A DNA stretch of 64,000 nt from Planctomycetota bacterium (GTDB taxonomy: Bacteria; Planctomycetota; Planctomycetia; Pirellulales; Lacipirellulaceae): contig JAJRSE010000106.1 of the NCBI GenBank assembly GCA_024278955.1, positions 1 to 64,000 of the forward strand, read 5' to 3'. Shown piece by piece: positions 1 to 9,379 of the stretch. How positions within the stretch are numbered: the stretch's first letter is position 1; each line of letters starts with the position of its first letter. Made by a program: the position numbers and the translations under genes. The notes beneath the pieces were generated by a model. The model saw nothing but the letters and a program-made list of their open reading frames with translations, made no database searches and was not told the origin of the DNA.

Positions 1-2
1 GC

Positions 3-20
3 GAGGGTGAACTCACCCTC
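3..20. repeat. Perfect hairpin at window edge
   Basis: GAGGGTGA and TCACCCTC are separated by two bases, giving a perfect 8-bp stem. It lies on the 3' side of tRNA-Ala and could belong to a terminator on the minus strand, but the bases that would form a U-run lie outside the window. Role unknown. Confidence 0.4.
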
Positions 21-99
21 ACTGTACACCAGGTTCATGTCACGCCACCAAGCAGTTTGGCGGGATGCAAGTCATGCTACTGACACGATTTACGTAAAG

Positions 100-172
100 T
101 GGAGCCGGCGGGGCTCGAACCCGCGACCTCCGGCTTGCAAAGCCGGCGCTCTCCCAATTGAGCTACGGCCCC
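100..172 (-). tRNA. tRNA-Ala(TGC)
   Basis: Read on the minus strand this is a complete 73-nt cloverleaf. The acceptor stem GGGGCCG/CGGCTCC contains the G3-U70 wobble pair that marks tRNA-Ala. The anticodon stem-loop centres on TTTGCAA with anticodon TGC, and the T-loop GTTCGAGCC is intact. The discriminator base is A and CCA is not encoded, so it would be added by the nucleotidyltransferase. It lies about 170 bp downstream of the 914-aa gene on the same strand. No 16S or 23S sequence is visible next to it. Confidence 0.97.
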
Positions 173-342
173 AATCGAATACAGACTGGGGAATTTGGAT
201 TGCGGATGGACTTGCACCGCTTTCCTTCCTGGACCTCGCATTCTATCGGGACAGAAGAACATTGCAATCCAGTACCTGCCGCTAAAAGACGACTTGAGCC
301 TACCGAAACGAAAAAACTTATTGTGCAGCTTGGCGCGGCCGA

Positions 343-3087
343 TCAGTCCCAGCTCTCGGGCTCGCCTAAGCTTACGGCTGCCGGCGAGAGTAAGTGCTTC
401 GAGAGCTCGCTTAGCTTTTTTTGCCAGTTCGTAGCCGTTGGGGCGATTGGATACTGAAGTTCAAGCCTCCGGTCGCTGAGAAGCCAGTACCGAAGGCCTC
501 CCACTGCCGAAAGGCGGCATCGGACTTGCCGCTCGCCCTGCCCTTCATAGACCTCCTCGACAAGCTCAGGGGCGACAATCAGACCTAAGCCGATTTCTCC
601 GTTCACGCCTTCCTGCCAGCCCCAACTGCCGTAGTAGCCGGCTTGGGGATCGCTCGAGTCTTGTTCTCGCAATAGTTTTCCTATTCCTGGCGCGAGCGTC
701 AGACTTACCACCTCGGAATCGTCTTCCGCAAGGTCTTCTGCGAGAGCAATGCTCACTCGGATTTCCGTCTCCCGATGTCCCGAATAGCTGAGCAAAAGCA
801 TTTTGACCGAGAGTCCAGGACGGTCGGGAAGCAACTTACTTGCCTCAATTTCGACGACACTTCGAATAGGCCCCTGGGCGACCGTCCGTTTGGCTATCGC
901 GACATCGGCTCCCACCGCCTGGCCTCGGACGGGCCAGGGCTTGCCGTCTTGGTAGAGGGTCAGGCGGCCTGACGCCGGCGACTCTCCAGAAATCCGAGAA
1001 AGCCGATCCTCTGCCTCGCCGCTGTCCACGGCAAACTCTACGGATTCGTCCTGTGCGGGTGCATAGTAGAGGTAGTAGGTCGCCGAGCTGTCGGCTGGCA
1101 ATTCGGCAAAGAAACTAATTTCGGCCCCGGTCACCTCGTCGAGTTCGTCGAGCTGGTGGACCACTTGGCGCCAGTCGATCCAGCGCTGAGGTGCCACCAG
1201 GGCAAAGCGATTAGGGTCGAACTCCGGCGCGAGCTTTCGTAGCTCAGACACAGCAAGCGTAACGGGAAAAGCGTCCCGTTCGGGCAGCCCTCGGTTATCA
1301 AGAAGAATCGGAATTCGCTTGCGATACGTCCTAAAAGCGGCTGTTTTTATGCCCGTTGAGGCGACTCCTAGCCCCGCGAGGTTGGTTGCTGCTGCCCCGT
1401 ACTCGCCCGCCTGGTAGGCCCCCTCGACCTTGTTCCATTTCTCGTTTGTGGCAAACTTTTTCTTAAGCGTCCAAAACAGACGATCGCGAATCAAATCGAG
1501 ATAAAAGCGGGCGCCTGCGGGTGTTTTCCGCATTCGGGCACCTAGTTGGGTGGCCGGTTTCCATGAGGCGAGCTTCGAGACAAAAAAAGTTTCGACCGGA
1601 TCGCTTGACCAATCCTCCGGATCGAGCACCGACTTAGCGGCATCGATAAATGCCTGGCTATCGGCCAAGGTTTGCTGCAACATGCTTTGGTAGAACTTGT
1701 TGAGGGGCTCGAACTCAAGATCAAACTTCTGAACGTCTCGGCCTTGCATTTTCCACTGAAAATCGACTTTCCCATCAGCATCAAGGTCGGCGTCTCGGCG
1801 ATCGAAGACACCGTCGGCATTGCTATCGACATACGTATAGCGGGCATCCACGATGCCATCGAGGTCGGCATCGACGTCGATCCAGCCCGTGCTCGCACCG
1901 AGCAAATGGAGCCGCCTGTCGGTCGAGTCGTAGTACAGCCGAAGCGGCTTGGCAGGCTTTTGGGAGATTTCAGTACGTTTATTCAGCGGGCTACTGGGGG
2001 GGCCTCCGACCTGCTCAAAATTCTCTGAACCGTGATTGATCACACCTTCCCAGCGTTCATGCGGGTCACGATCCACCTCTAGCTCCGTATTGGCATTCAT
2101 CTCATCCCAGGTAAGGCAGGCCTTGCTCCAGGCCGCCTCTCGAGCAAACTGTCGCGTGTCCTGCCAGTCGAGAACCGGATGGACCGAGATGCCACGGAGT
2201 TCAAAGGACTTTGCCATCTCGATGCCTACCTGCAGCTTTCCCTTCTCTGCCAGCGCCGTGATCGAAAAGTCGTAATCGTGAAGGTGCCTACCGTGAGCAT
2301 CGTTGTCGATATCAATGCTATACCGCAAAGATTGCACCTCCTCACCAACGACACAAAGACGTACCGCGACTTCGCTGCAACCATCTTGGTCGGGGTCGTA
2401 GAACGCAAAGGGATCTTCAAATAGGTTGAGCCAGTGCGTCTTTTCTTTTTCTAAGGCAAACTGATAGAAAATTTCGTCGCCGCTGAAATGCGACCGATAC
2501 TGGCAGCTAGCTTGCTCATAGCTCCAGTCGACGTCGTACCAGAGCAGATTATCGTCGCCGAGGTCGCGGCTCCACCAAACCGTGACACGGTTTTTGTCGA
2601 GCCAGGGCTGCTGGTACTGGCCAAAAAATATGCCCATCGCGTCGAGGTCGCCGTCGTGGTCTTCGTCCTGGTAGTCGACCACGCTGTCGATCACGCCATC
2701 AGCTTGCCAATCGGCCAGGTAGAGGTCGCTATCCAGATCGGGCCCCGTGGCGTCGAGATCGCCATCTTCATCGATAACGCAGACCAAAATCGGACGCCGA
2801 GCGGCAGAGTGACGAGGGGAATTATCGATAAACCAAAGCTCGTCGTTTTTGCCATCCTGATTGCGATCGACAGCCAACCTCTCACCCATTGGCAACGCCT
2901 TTACTTTCTCCACCATCGCCGCGTCGAGCGTGCCGGAAATACCAAAAACCCGCTCGAAAGTGCTCGGTTTATCCTCCTTGACAGGGGAAGTCTCCTGAGA
3001 AAAACCTGGTGCCGCAAGTGCTAGCATAACTACAGGAGCGATCACCAAGGCTCGGCAGCAACTAATAACCGGGAGGTATCGGGGCAT
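343..3087 (-). CDS. Secreted 914-aa protein with aspartate-rich calcium loops, DUF4861-like C-terminus
   Basis: A signal peptide is clear at residues 1-30 (a basic start, then a hydrophobic run ending in APGFS-Q), so the protein is exported. Residues about 74-155 and 395-445 carry repeated acidic loops such as DRNQDGKND, DEDGDLDATG and DEDHDGDLDAMG. These resemble EF-hand or dockerin loops and probably bind calcium. The C-terminal 270 residues (about 630-900) resemble the DUF4861 type of beta-rich domain found with polysaccharide-degrading enzymes; this is a tentative family guess. No catalytic motif is recognised. ATG at 3087 is chosen because it directly precedes the signal peptide. The gene stands alone between two tRNA genes on the same strand. 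Function unknown, probably binding or processing extracellular polymer. Confidence 0.8.
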   Translation of the reverse strand: MPRYLPVISCCRALVIAPVVMLALAAPGFSQETSPVKEDKPSTFERVFGISGTLDAAMVEKVKALPMGERLAVDRNQDGKNDELWFIDNSPRHSAARRPILVCVIDEDGDLDATGPDLDSDLYLADWQADGVIDSVVDYQDEDHDGDLDAMGIFFGQYQQPWLDKNRVTVWWSRDLGDDNLLWYDVDWSYEQASCQYRSHFSGDEIFYQFALEKEKTHWLNLFEDPFAFYDPDQDGCSEVAVRLCVVGEEVQSLRYSIDIDNDAHGRHLHDYDFSITALAEKGKLQVGIEMAKSFELRGISVHPVLDWQDTRQFAREAAWSKACLTWDEMNANTELEVDRDPHERWEGVINHGSENFEQVGGPPSSPLNKRTEISQKPAKPLRLYYDSTDRRLHLLGASTGWIDVDADLDGIVDARYTYVDSNADGVFDRRDADLDADGKVDFQWKMQGRDVQKFDLEFEPLNKFYQSMLQQTLADSQAFIDAAKSVLDPEDWSSDPVETFFVSKLASWKPATQLGARMRKTPAGARFYLDLIRDRLFWTLKKKFATNEKWNKVEGAYQAGEYGAAATNLAGLGVASTGIKTAAFRTYRKRIPILLDNRGLPERDAFPVTLAVSELRKLAPEFDPNRFALVAPQRWIDWRQVVHQLDELDEVTGAEISFFAELPADSSATYYLYYAPAQDESVEFAVDSGEAEDRLSRISGESPASGRLTLYQDGKPWPVRGQAVGADVAIAKRTVAQGPIRSVVEIEASKLLPDRPGLSVKMLLLSYSGHRETEIRVSIALAEDLAEDDSEVVSLTLAPGIGKLLREQDSSDPQAGYYGSWGWQEGVNGEIGLGLIVAPELVEEVYEGQGERQVRCRLSAVGGLRYWLLSDRRLELQYPIAPTATNWQKKLSELSKHLLSPAAVSLGEPESWD

Positions 3088-3281
3088 TCCGTCGGCCTGC
3101 GAGATCGCTTAGAAATCTATGTGTAAACGCGGTTTCGAGTGCTTTCACTGTCTTTTCAAGGACAAAAGAGCGTCGGTGGGCAAGAAATCGTGCGATTTCA
3201 ACCGTGAAAGGCTTCTGCGAAACACGAAACTTTTCGAGCCCTACAGAAACCCGAATGACCCAGCGCGGCGTAGCCGCAACC

Positions 3282-3310
3282 AAAAGGCCCCCTCTCTTTT
3301 TAGGGAGGCC
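3282..3310 (-). terminator. Probable intrinsic terminator after tRNA-Ile
   Basis: On the minus strand GGCCTCC pairs with a following GGGGGCC (seven pairs, one G-U) and TTTT follows. It starts about 58 bp past the 3' end of tRNA-Ile, so it would end that transcript before the 914-aa gene. A direct repeat of CCATTTTCCTGAAAA lies beside it (about 3310-3340). Confidence 0.5.
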
Positions 3311-3367
3311 CATTTTCCTGAAAACCCATTTTCCTGAAAAACAGGAGGAGGGTTTTGAATCACCAAG

Positions 3368-3441
3368 TGGGCGCGCCAAGATTCGAACTTGGGACCTCAG
3401 CCTTATCAGGGCTGCGCTCTAACCAACTGAGCTACGCGCCC
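3368..3441 (-). tRNA. tRNA-Ile(GAT)
   Basis: A complete 74-nt cloverleaf on the minus strand. Acceptor stem GGGCGCG/CGCGCCC, D-arm GCTCAGTTGGTTAGAGC, anticodon stem CAGCC/GGCTG around loop CTGATAA with anticodon GAT, and T-loop GTTCGAATC. Discriminator A, no encoded CCA. In most bacteria this species sits with tRNA-Ala(TGC) in the 16S-23S spacer. Here both are free-standing, in the same order and orientation, with one protein gene between them. Confidence 0.97.
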
Positions 3442-3770
3442 CCGTTACCTTTTTTTCACGAGATATCTGGAATCTCATGAGAAAAGGCCGGGAAGAATCG
3501 TCGCTAAACGCTACGGCTGCAACTCACCCATCGGCTCGTGCAGGGTCGTTTCGCCAGCTTCGATCGAATCGCTCATTTTAGGCACCACAAGTTGGCTGTC
3601 AAACGCCAATTCGATTCATTTTCGACAGAACTTGCCCTGGGCCGACTGAGCCCTCTCCGGCTATAAAGCAGTTTGCTTGGCAGTTGATGTACTTCAACTG
3701 CGAGAATTGCCTGATGCCCAGTCGCCGGACAGGGGCGAAATTCCAAGAAAAAAATAGGGATGTGATCGAA
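3442..3770. other. Intergenic region, nothing recognised
   Basis: This 329-bp gap separates tRNA-Ile (minus) from the thioredoxin-fold gene (plus). It must hold promoters for both directions, but no convincing consensus pair, repeat or small gene was seen. Confidence 0.5.
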
Positions 3771-5729
3771 ATGATACCTAACTCGCTATGCCCACGAACC
3801 CTTCTCGGTCTTTGCTGCTTGGCCCTTTGTTGCTTGGCCTTGCCACCAAACGCCGATGCCGCCAGCCCGTCGGTAGCCGATGCCCTCAAGCTGAAACCTG
3901 TACAAAAAGGCGTTTTGCTAGAGAACCCTGCCGCCAGCGACCTTAAAAAATGCACGATCAAACCAGAAAAAAATAACGGCGCGACTGCCTGGGTTGTCCG
4001 ATCTCCAGAAGGAAACGTCCTCCGGAAATTCTCCGATGCCGATGGCGATAACGTCGTCGATACCTGGAGCTACTTCCGCGACGGCTTGGAGACCTATCGC
4101 GATATCGATGCCAACCACAACGGCAAAGCAGACCAACATCGTTGGTTCCACAACGCGGGTGCCCGCTGGGGAGTCGATCGCAACGAAGATGGCGTCATCG
4201 ACGCTTGGAAGCTGATTTCGCCAGAAGAAGTTGCTGAAGAGGTCGTCGAGGCCGTGCGAAATGGCGATTCGGCCCGTTTTGGGGCGTTGCTGCTTACGCC
4301 TCGAGAAATCGCCGCGATTGGTTTATCAAAGAGCCAAGCCGATCGCCTCGCCAAACGGGCCCAGGCGGCCAGCAAAACCTTTAAGCAGCTCGTCGCGGCA
4401 GGAACTTTGCAGAAAGACAGCGAATTCAGCGATTTCGGTGGGCTCAAGCCGGGTCTTGTCCCAGCAGGCACCCGAGGCTCGACCAAAGACCTCATGGTCT
4501 ACGAAAGCGTCTGGGCAATGGTCAAGAATGGCGAACAACACCAGCAAATGCAGCTTGGAACCATGGTTCAGCTTGGCGGCAGCTGGAAATTAATCGACGG
4601 ACCAAGCCTAGGCAACACACAAGAAGTTGCGAGCGGCTTCTTTTTTAATTCAGAAGGTGGCGTCGGAGGATCTTCGCTTGCAACCCTAGGAACTCCCCCC
4701 ACCGAAAAAATGCAGGGAGTGCTTGCCGATCTTGAAAAAATCGACCGCCAAATCACCTCCGCAGCGTCCGACAAGAAACCCGCTCTTAACCACCAACGTG
4801 CCGACCTGCTGTTGAAACTCGCAAACCTGATGGCGAAGCCGTCGGAACGCGACCAGTGGCTTCACCAGTTGGCCGACATGGTCAGTGCGGCCGTCCAGGA
4901 AGGCTCGTTTCCCAAGGGAGTCGAGTACCTCAAAGGACTCGAAGGCAAGCTTGCTAAGCAGGTAGAGGCCGGCACCATTCCAGAAAACGTGCTGATCTAT
5001 CTCAAATTCCATCGCATGCTCTCAGAATACTACGGCGTGACTTTGGCAGACCCCGAAGTCGACTACGCCAAAGCCCAGGCCAAGTGGATGAAAGACCTCG
5101 AAGCCTTTGTCGAGGAACATCCTCGCAGCGAAAATGGTGCCGAAGTCTTGCGCCAACTTGCGATGGGAAGCGAAATGTCTGGCGACTCCGAAACCGCCGT
5201 CAAATGGTATCGACGCATTCTGAAAGACCACCCCGACAACGTCTCCTCTGAAATGGCCCAAGGCGCAGTCATTCGCTTGACAAACAAAGGTAAAGCAATC
5301 GGCTTGCAGGGAACCGCAGTACGAGGCGGAAAATTCAATCTCAAGCAGCTCCGAGGTAAGGCGGTCGTAATCCAGTACTGGACCACCTCAAGCGAAATCT
5401 GTATCGCCGACCATGCGGTCCTGAAGGATCTCTACGCAAAACACCGAGGCCGCGGATTGGAAATCGTTGGCGTTAATCTCGACTACTCACGCCAAGACTT
5501 GCTGCTTTATCTCAAATCAAGCAAGCTCCCCTGGAAACAGCTGTACGAAAAAGGTGGCTTCGATAGCCGGCTGGCAACCGAGATGGGAATCGTCACGGTG
5601 CCGCTACTGGTGCTTGTCGACCCCGAAGGAAAAGTCGTAAGCAGCGACCTCCAAGCGGCCGAACTAGAAACCGAGCTAAAGAAGCTTTTTTCTGGATCCA
5701 AGGCACTAGCAAAACGAGCCCGCCGCTAA
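3771..5729 (+). CDS. Exported thioredoxin-fold (TlpA/redoxin-like) protein with EF-hand-like loops; CxxC lost
   Basis: The 652-aa protein starts at ATG 3771, which gives a compact signal peptide (two LCCLA runs, then PNADAA-S); an in-frame upstream start at 3684 would add 29 non-signal residues. After the signal come acidic loops (DADGDNVVD, DANHNGKAD, DRNEDGVID), a long helical region with TPR-like stretches (about 420-505), and a C-terminal thioredoxin-like domain (about 520-640) with VVIQYWTTSSEIC, GVNLD and VTVPLLVLVDPEG. In active TlpA-type proteins the segment after the Trp reads WATWCGPC. Here it is WTTSSEIC, so the attacking Cys is Ser and only Cys544 remains. The fold is likely kept but disulfide exchange by the usual mechanism is not expected. 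A weak AGGGA lies about 12 bp upstream. Confidence 0.8.
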   Translation: MIPNSLCPRTLLGLCCLALCCLALPPNADAASPSVADALKLKPVQKGVLLENPAASDLKKCTIKPEKNNGATAWVVRSPEGNVLRKFSDADGDNVVDTWSYFRDGLETYRDIDANHNGKADQHRWFHNAGARWGVDRNEDGVIDAWKLISPEEVAEEVVEAVRNGDSARFGALLLTPREIAAIGLSKSQADRLAKRAQAASKTFKQLVAAGTLQKDSEFSDFGGLKPGLVPAGTRGSTKDLMVYESVWAMVKNGEQHQQMQLGTMVQLGGSWKLIDGPSLGNTQEVASGFFFNSEGGVGGSSLATLGTPPTEKMQGVLADLEKIDRQITSAASDKKPALNHQRADLLLKLANLMAKPSERDQWLHQLADMVSAAVQEGSFPKGVEYLKGLEGKLAKQVEAGTIPENVLIYLKFHRMLSEYYGVTLADPEVDYAKAQAKWMKDLEAFVEEHPRSENGAEVLRQLAMGSEMSGDSETAVKWYRRILKDHPDNVSSEMAQGAVIRLTNKGKAIGLQGTAVRGGKFNLKQLRGKAVVIQYWTTSSEICIADHAVLKDLYAKHRGRGLEIVGVNLDYSRQDLLLYLKSSKLPWKQLYEKGGFDSRLATEMGIVTVPLLVLVDPEGKVVSSDLQAAELETELKKLFSGSKALAKRARR

Positions 5730-5917
5730 GGCTTTCCCTTTTCGAGGCGCAGTCACTGAATTGCAAAAAAAGATAGGTGCCAAGAAAGCCGGTTTGCGTT
5801 CCATGAGCCGAATTCCTGCGGTTCAAAACAATTTTTTGTAATAAACGGCAAGATCTACTAGCCTGTACCCAGAGGGAGAATGTTTCTGCAAGCATGACTC
5901 TGAGAGCGGAGGAACCG

Positions 5918-7237
5918 ATGAAGAATTTTTTCTTAGTGTTTTTTTTGATGATCGGTGCTGCTTCTGCGTGCGCCTCGGAGCCAGAAACCGCCGAAGTTGA
6001 AGGCACTAATGCGACCGTCGCCGATACCAAACCGATCATGATCCCTCTGGATCAAATTTGGGCCCTCGACATGCCAGGGACACGAGATATTGAAGGCATC
6101 GGCTCGCCTGACATGCCTCGGACGTCATTCCCGAGGAGTTTCGAGGAATTCAAGCAATCCAGACAGCGAGCCATTGAGGGACTTCGCCGCGATCTGTCGG
6201 ACAAGCCGCCTTCTGCCGACGCGTTTCCTGGGTTTGTTGTCTCGGTTCCCTCCGGAAGGACTTTGCTAACCATCCTCAATAGTACAATAGGTACCCTGAA
6301 AAGAAAATCTTCGCATGAGCGAAAGAATTTAATCCAGTCCGGCCGAGATGCCTATCTCATCTTCTATTCGCATCCCTCGAGCTACTACGTGCAGCTCAAG
6401 AGCGTAACGCGACATGGTACCAGCATCGATATTGAATATGCATTCGTGCCGCATTACACGGTGGAAAGCACTGCTCACTTTGCAATGATCCCTCTGGGCA
6501 AGCTAGAGGCCGGGGAGTATCAGGTTCGTATTTCACAGCAGCCGATGAAAAAAAAATACATGGCTGCGGGATTTGGTCCTGTTTCCGGTTGGGAGGCACG
6601 ACGATTCATCTGCCAGCCATTTTCGTTCACTGTGTTTGATCTTCCTGCACTTGGGACTGAGGAAGATCCTGTTGCTGAGAGAATTCCACTCGACCAAATC
6701 TGGGCACTCGACATGCCCGGCACGCGAGATGTACGAGAATTGGACCCTCGAAAAGACGTGAACGTGAAGAACTCGACAGCTGTCACCAAAATCCGCAGGT
6801 CGATATTTCTTCGCACATATCGCACCAAAGAACGGCCAAAAGCTGGTCCATGCTTCTTAGTGCCGGGCGAGGGAAAAGAAGCATTACAAAATGCGGCTAA
6901 GGTGCTTGTGGACAATGCACCGCACGCTAAGACGCTACCAGCAGGCGAAAAGGTTTCTCTTGTTTTTTACTCGCAGCCAGCACCAGGATACGTTGCCCTT
7001 CATTCAGTACGCCACTCGGATAACCACATAACGGTTCGATATCAGGTCATAACGCATCAAACAGCAAATGCGACGGTACATTTTGCACTGATTCCGCTCG
7101 GTAAGCTGCCGGCCGGCAAAGCCACGGTAGAGGTCGTTGAAGTTGCTTCCGAGACGCCGTATTCCAATCATGCCCTAACGGATCGTGCTGTTTGCGATTC
7201 ATGTACATTCACGATTAGCGAAGGAGTGCGGCCATGA
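5918..7237 (+). CDS. Exported 439-aa protein with an internally duplicated domain
   Basis: ATG 5918 has a good GGAGG (5908-5912) at 5-bp spacing and gives a hydrophobic signal peptide ending near SACAS. The mature protein contains two copies of a domain of about 210 residues. Each copy opens with IPLDQIWALDMPGTRD (residues about 42 and 256) and ends with a segment of the form HFA-IPLGKL-AG. The copies are diverged in between. No known catalytic motif is visible and the family is not recognised. Its stop overlaps the start of the subtilase gene by 4 bp (ATGA), so the two are probably translationally coupled. A partner role to the protease, such as inhibitor, chaperone or anchoring factor, is only an inference from this coupling. 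Confidence 0.8.
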   Translation: MKNFFLVFFLMIGAASACASEPETAEVEGTNATVADTKPIMIPLDQIWALDMPGTRDIEGIGSPDMPRTSFPRSFEEFKQSRQRAIEGLRRDLSDKPPSADAFPGFVVSVPSGRTLLTILNSTIGTLKRKSSHERKNLIQSGRDAYLIFYSHPSSYYVQLKSVTRHGTSIDIEYAFVPHYTVESTAHFAMIPLGKLEAGEYQVRISQQPMKKKYMAAGFGPVSGWEARRFICQPFSFTVFDLPALGTEEDPVAERIPLDQIWALDMPGTRDVRELDPRKDVNVKNSTAVTKIRRSIFLRTYRTKERPKAGPCFLVPGEGKEALQNAAKVLVDNAPHAKTLPAGEKVSLVFYSQPAPGYVALHSVRHSDNHITVRYQVITHQTANATVHFALIPLGKLPAGKATVEVVEVASETPYSNHALTDRAVCDSCTFTISEGVRP

Positions 7238-9116
7238 AATCTGCAGTAGCTCTGTCTTTCCTATTGCTTGCGTCGGTGCCAAGCTACGCCGATTCAGGAG
7301 TTGGCCCGAACGGCATTGATGCGACCGGTCTAATGCTTCCCAATGGCACCGTCTTGACTGGAGCCGGAATTGGAATTGGCCAAGTTGAAGGCCTTCGTCC
7401 AGGCAAGTCGACTATGGATGGCGGTCCAGATGACGCTACAAACTCCGCAAGTACTGTTGTCCCTGCTCAGGTTTATATGCGTACTGCCGTAGCGAACGCC
7501 AACGGCTTCAGGGTCAGAGACATCTTTGGCGTTGGCCATGCCCAACAGGTCGCCAGCGTGATGATTTCAACCGATAATATGGCCCCCGGTGTGGCCCCCG
7601 ATGCATTGCTTCATGCATCGGGATACGCAACAATTTCGACCAGCCAGCGCGACGCTGCCCTCACTGCGAACCACGTCGCGACAAGAAACAACGGCGATAT
7701 CTCCGCCATCAATATGAGCTTTCATATGGCGACAGAAGGATTCAACGAGCCAATTGACGGACGCTCTCATTTGAGCAGATTTGTCGATTGGTCCGCCGCC
7801 AAACACGATGTGCTCTATGTCGTTGCCGGCCGTGAAGAGTCGTTGCCGGCCGTGAAGACAATCAAGCCCCTGGCCCAGTTCCCACAGACAACTACAATGG
7901 CATCACTGTGGCAGGGTCGTCAAACGCAGGAGGCCAGGTATTCGATATTACCTGGGCTGGCAATGTCTACAATGAGGATGCCTTAGGCGACAGAGTGTCA
8001 ATCGATTTACTTGCACCTGCCACGTCAATCGATGTAGTGCAGCTTGGAGACGCTGTTGCTGAAGTAGGGGATGGCACGAGTTTTGCTGCACCGCATGTCA
8101 CTGGCGCAGTCGGGTTGTTACAGCAATACGCCAAGTTTCAGATCGACAACTCGGTTCCAAGATGGAACGCGCCAAATGCCCGGCGTCATGAAGTCATGAA
8201 AGCGATTCTTCTTAACTCCGCAGACAAGTTGAGTGGCGTTCACGGTTCCACGCGTACTATTTTGAACCAAAATGGGCTTCAATGGAATCAAACTTTAGCG
8301 CACGCTTCTTCGAATGTTCCACTCGATTTGGGAATGGGTGCCGGCCACTTGAATGTCAGCAATGCGTTGACCAATTTTGAACCCGGCGAATACGAGCCTG
8401 GTAACGTGCCGTTGATGGGATGGGACTACGGGTTTGTCGGTGGCGGCATTGCAGATTATGAATTCACCGAAACGTTGTCTGGTGATTCATGGGTCGCCAT
8501 TACACTGGCATGGGACCGAATCGTGGGAAAGACGGGCTCCAATAACACATATAATTTTGGAGACGAATTCTTTAACAACACGATCGACATGGAGCTAACG
8601 AATCTCGATTTGTATTTGATGCCTGCCAACTCAAATGATGTGAGCCAAGCGGTATTCAGGTCAACTGCCGACGCAGATAGCGTTGAACATATTTTTATGA
8701 AATTGGACGCGGGTCAAGGCGGAGACTATAAAATTCGCGTTGTAAACTCTGGAGGCGGAGAAGGCTTCGGACAAGAATTTGGCCTAGCGTGGTGGGCTGG
8801 AGAAATCACACCGGGCGACTTCGATGGTGATGGTGACTCAGACGGTGACGACCTGTCGCAATGGGAAGGCGACTTCGGACTCAACGGCAACAGCGACGCC
8901 GATAACGATGGCGATTCTGATGGAGCAGATTTCCTAGCTTGGCAAAGCGGCTTTACAGGCCCGGGAATGTTGACTGCTGGCTCGCAGGTCGTCCCCGAGC
9001 CAACGAGTTGGTTACTATGCCTGATGGCTTCCGCTTTACTTATGAACCGCCGAATGCGAGGATGCCGGGAAACAAAGGTTGTATTCACACTCTCAAATCG
9101 AGACGCCCAATTGTAG
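7234..9116 (+). pseudogene. Subtilisin-like (S8) protease with dockerin-like loops and PEP-CTERM, broken by a 20-bp duplication
   Basis: Frame 1 runs from ATG 7234 (signal peptide; putative catalytic His in GHAQQVAS, residue 102) to a stop at 7986. A second frame continues with GTSFAAPHVTG (catalytic Ser codon 8079-8081), acidic loops (GDFDGDGDSDGDD, DADNDGDSDGAD at about 8812-8935) and a C-terminal PEP-CTERM signal (VPEP at 8991-9002, then a hydrophobic stretch and Arg-rich tail). An exact 20-bp tandem duplication at 7819-7858 causes the shift. Removing one copy joins the frames into a continuous 620-aa protein with the normal subtilase order. The usual catalytic Asp position reads Glu (GQVEG) and the AAGN oxyanion segment reads VAGRED. 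If expressed as written, the first frame gives a 250-aa product without the Ser. It could be a pseudogene, a reversible off state or a sequence error. Confidence 0.85.
7819..7858 (+). repeat. Exact 20-bp tandem duplication causing the subtilase frameshift
   Basis: GTCGTTGCCGGCCGTGAAGA occurs twice back to back (7819-7838 and 7839-7858). Twenty is not a multiple of three, so the second copy shifts the frame by +2. With one copy the protein reads through VVAGREDNQAPG and GITVAGSS, as expected for a subtilase core. Confidence 0.95.
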
Positions 9117-9379
9117 ATTTTTCAATTGGTTTGACAATTTTCCGACTACACAGCAATGTTCGGATAGGTCGACTCTTACGAATTCCTGCAGGATTATTGC
9201 TAACTGCGAAATTTTTGGCGCAAGTCTCATTTTGGCACACGGATCGCGTTGTAGTTCAAATGACTTTTTCAGCAGGCGAGGATGCCGCTGATGCTTCTGC
9301 GTTGATTAACAACCAAGAGCAAGCACAACCTTGCGAATTCAATCGAAGGAACGGGAAGGACTCCCGACTACGTGACCCT

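Noticed and set aside
100-3441. tRNA-Ile, 914-aa gene and tRNA-Ala as one transcript
   Set aside because: A terminator-like hairpin with TTTT follows tRNA-Ile at 3282-3310.
8939-9379. Extension of the 93-aa membrane protein back into the subtilase
   Set aside because: Overlaps the dockerin and PEP-CTERM coding region in another frame and lacks a start site.
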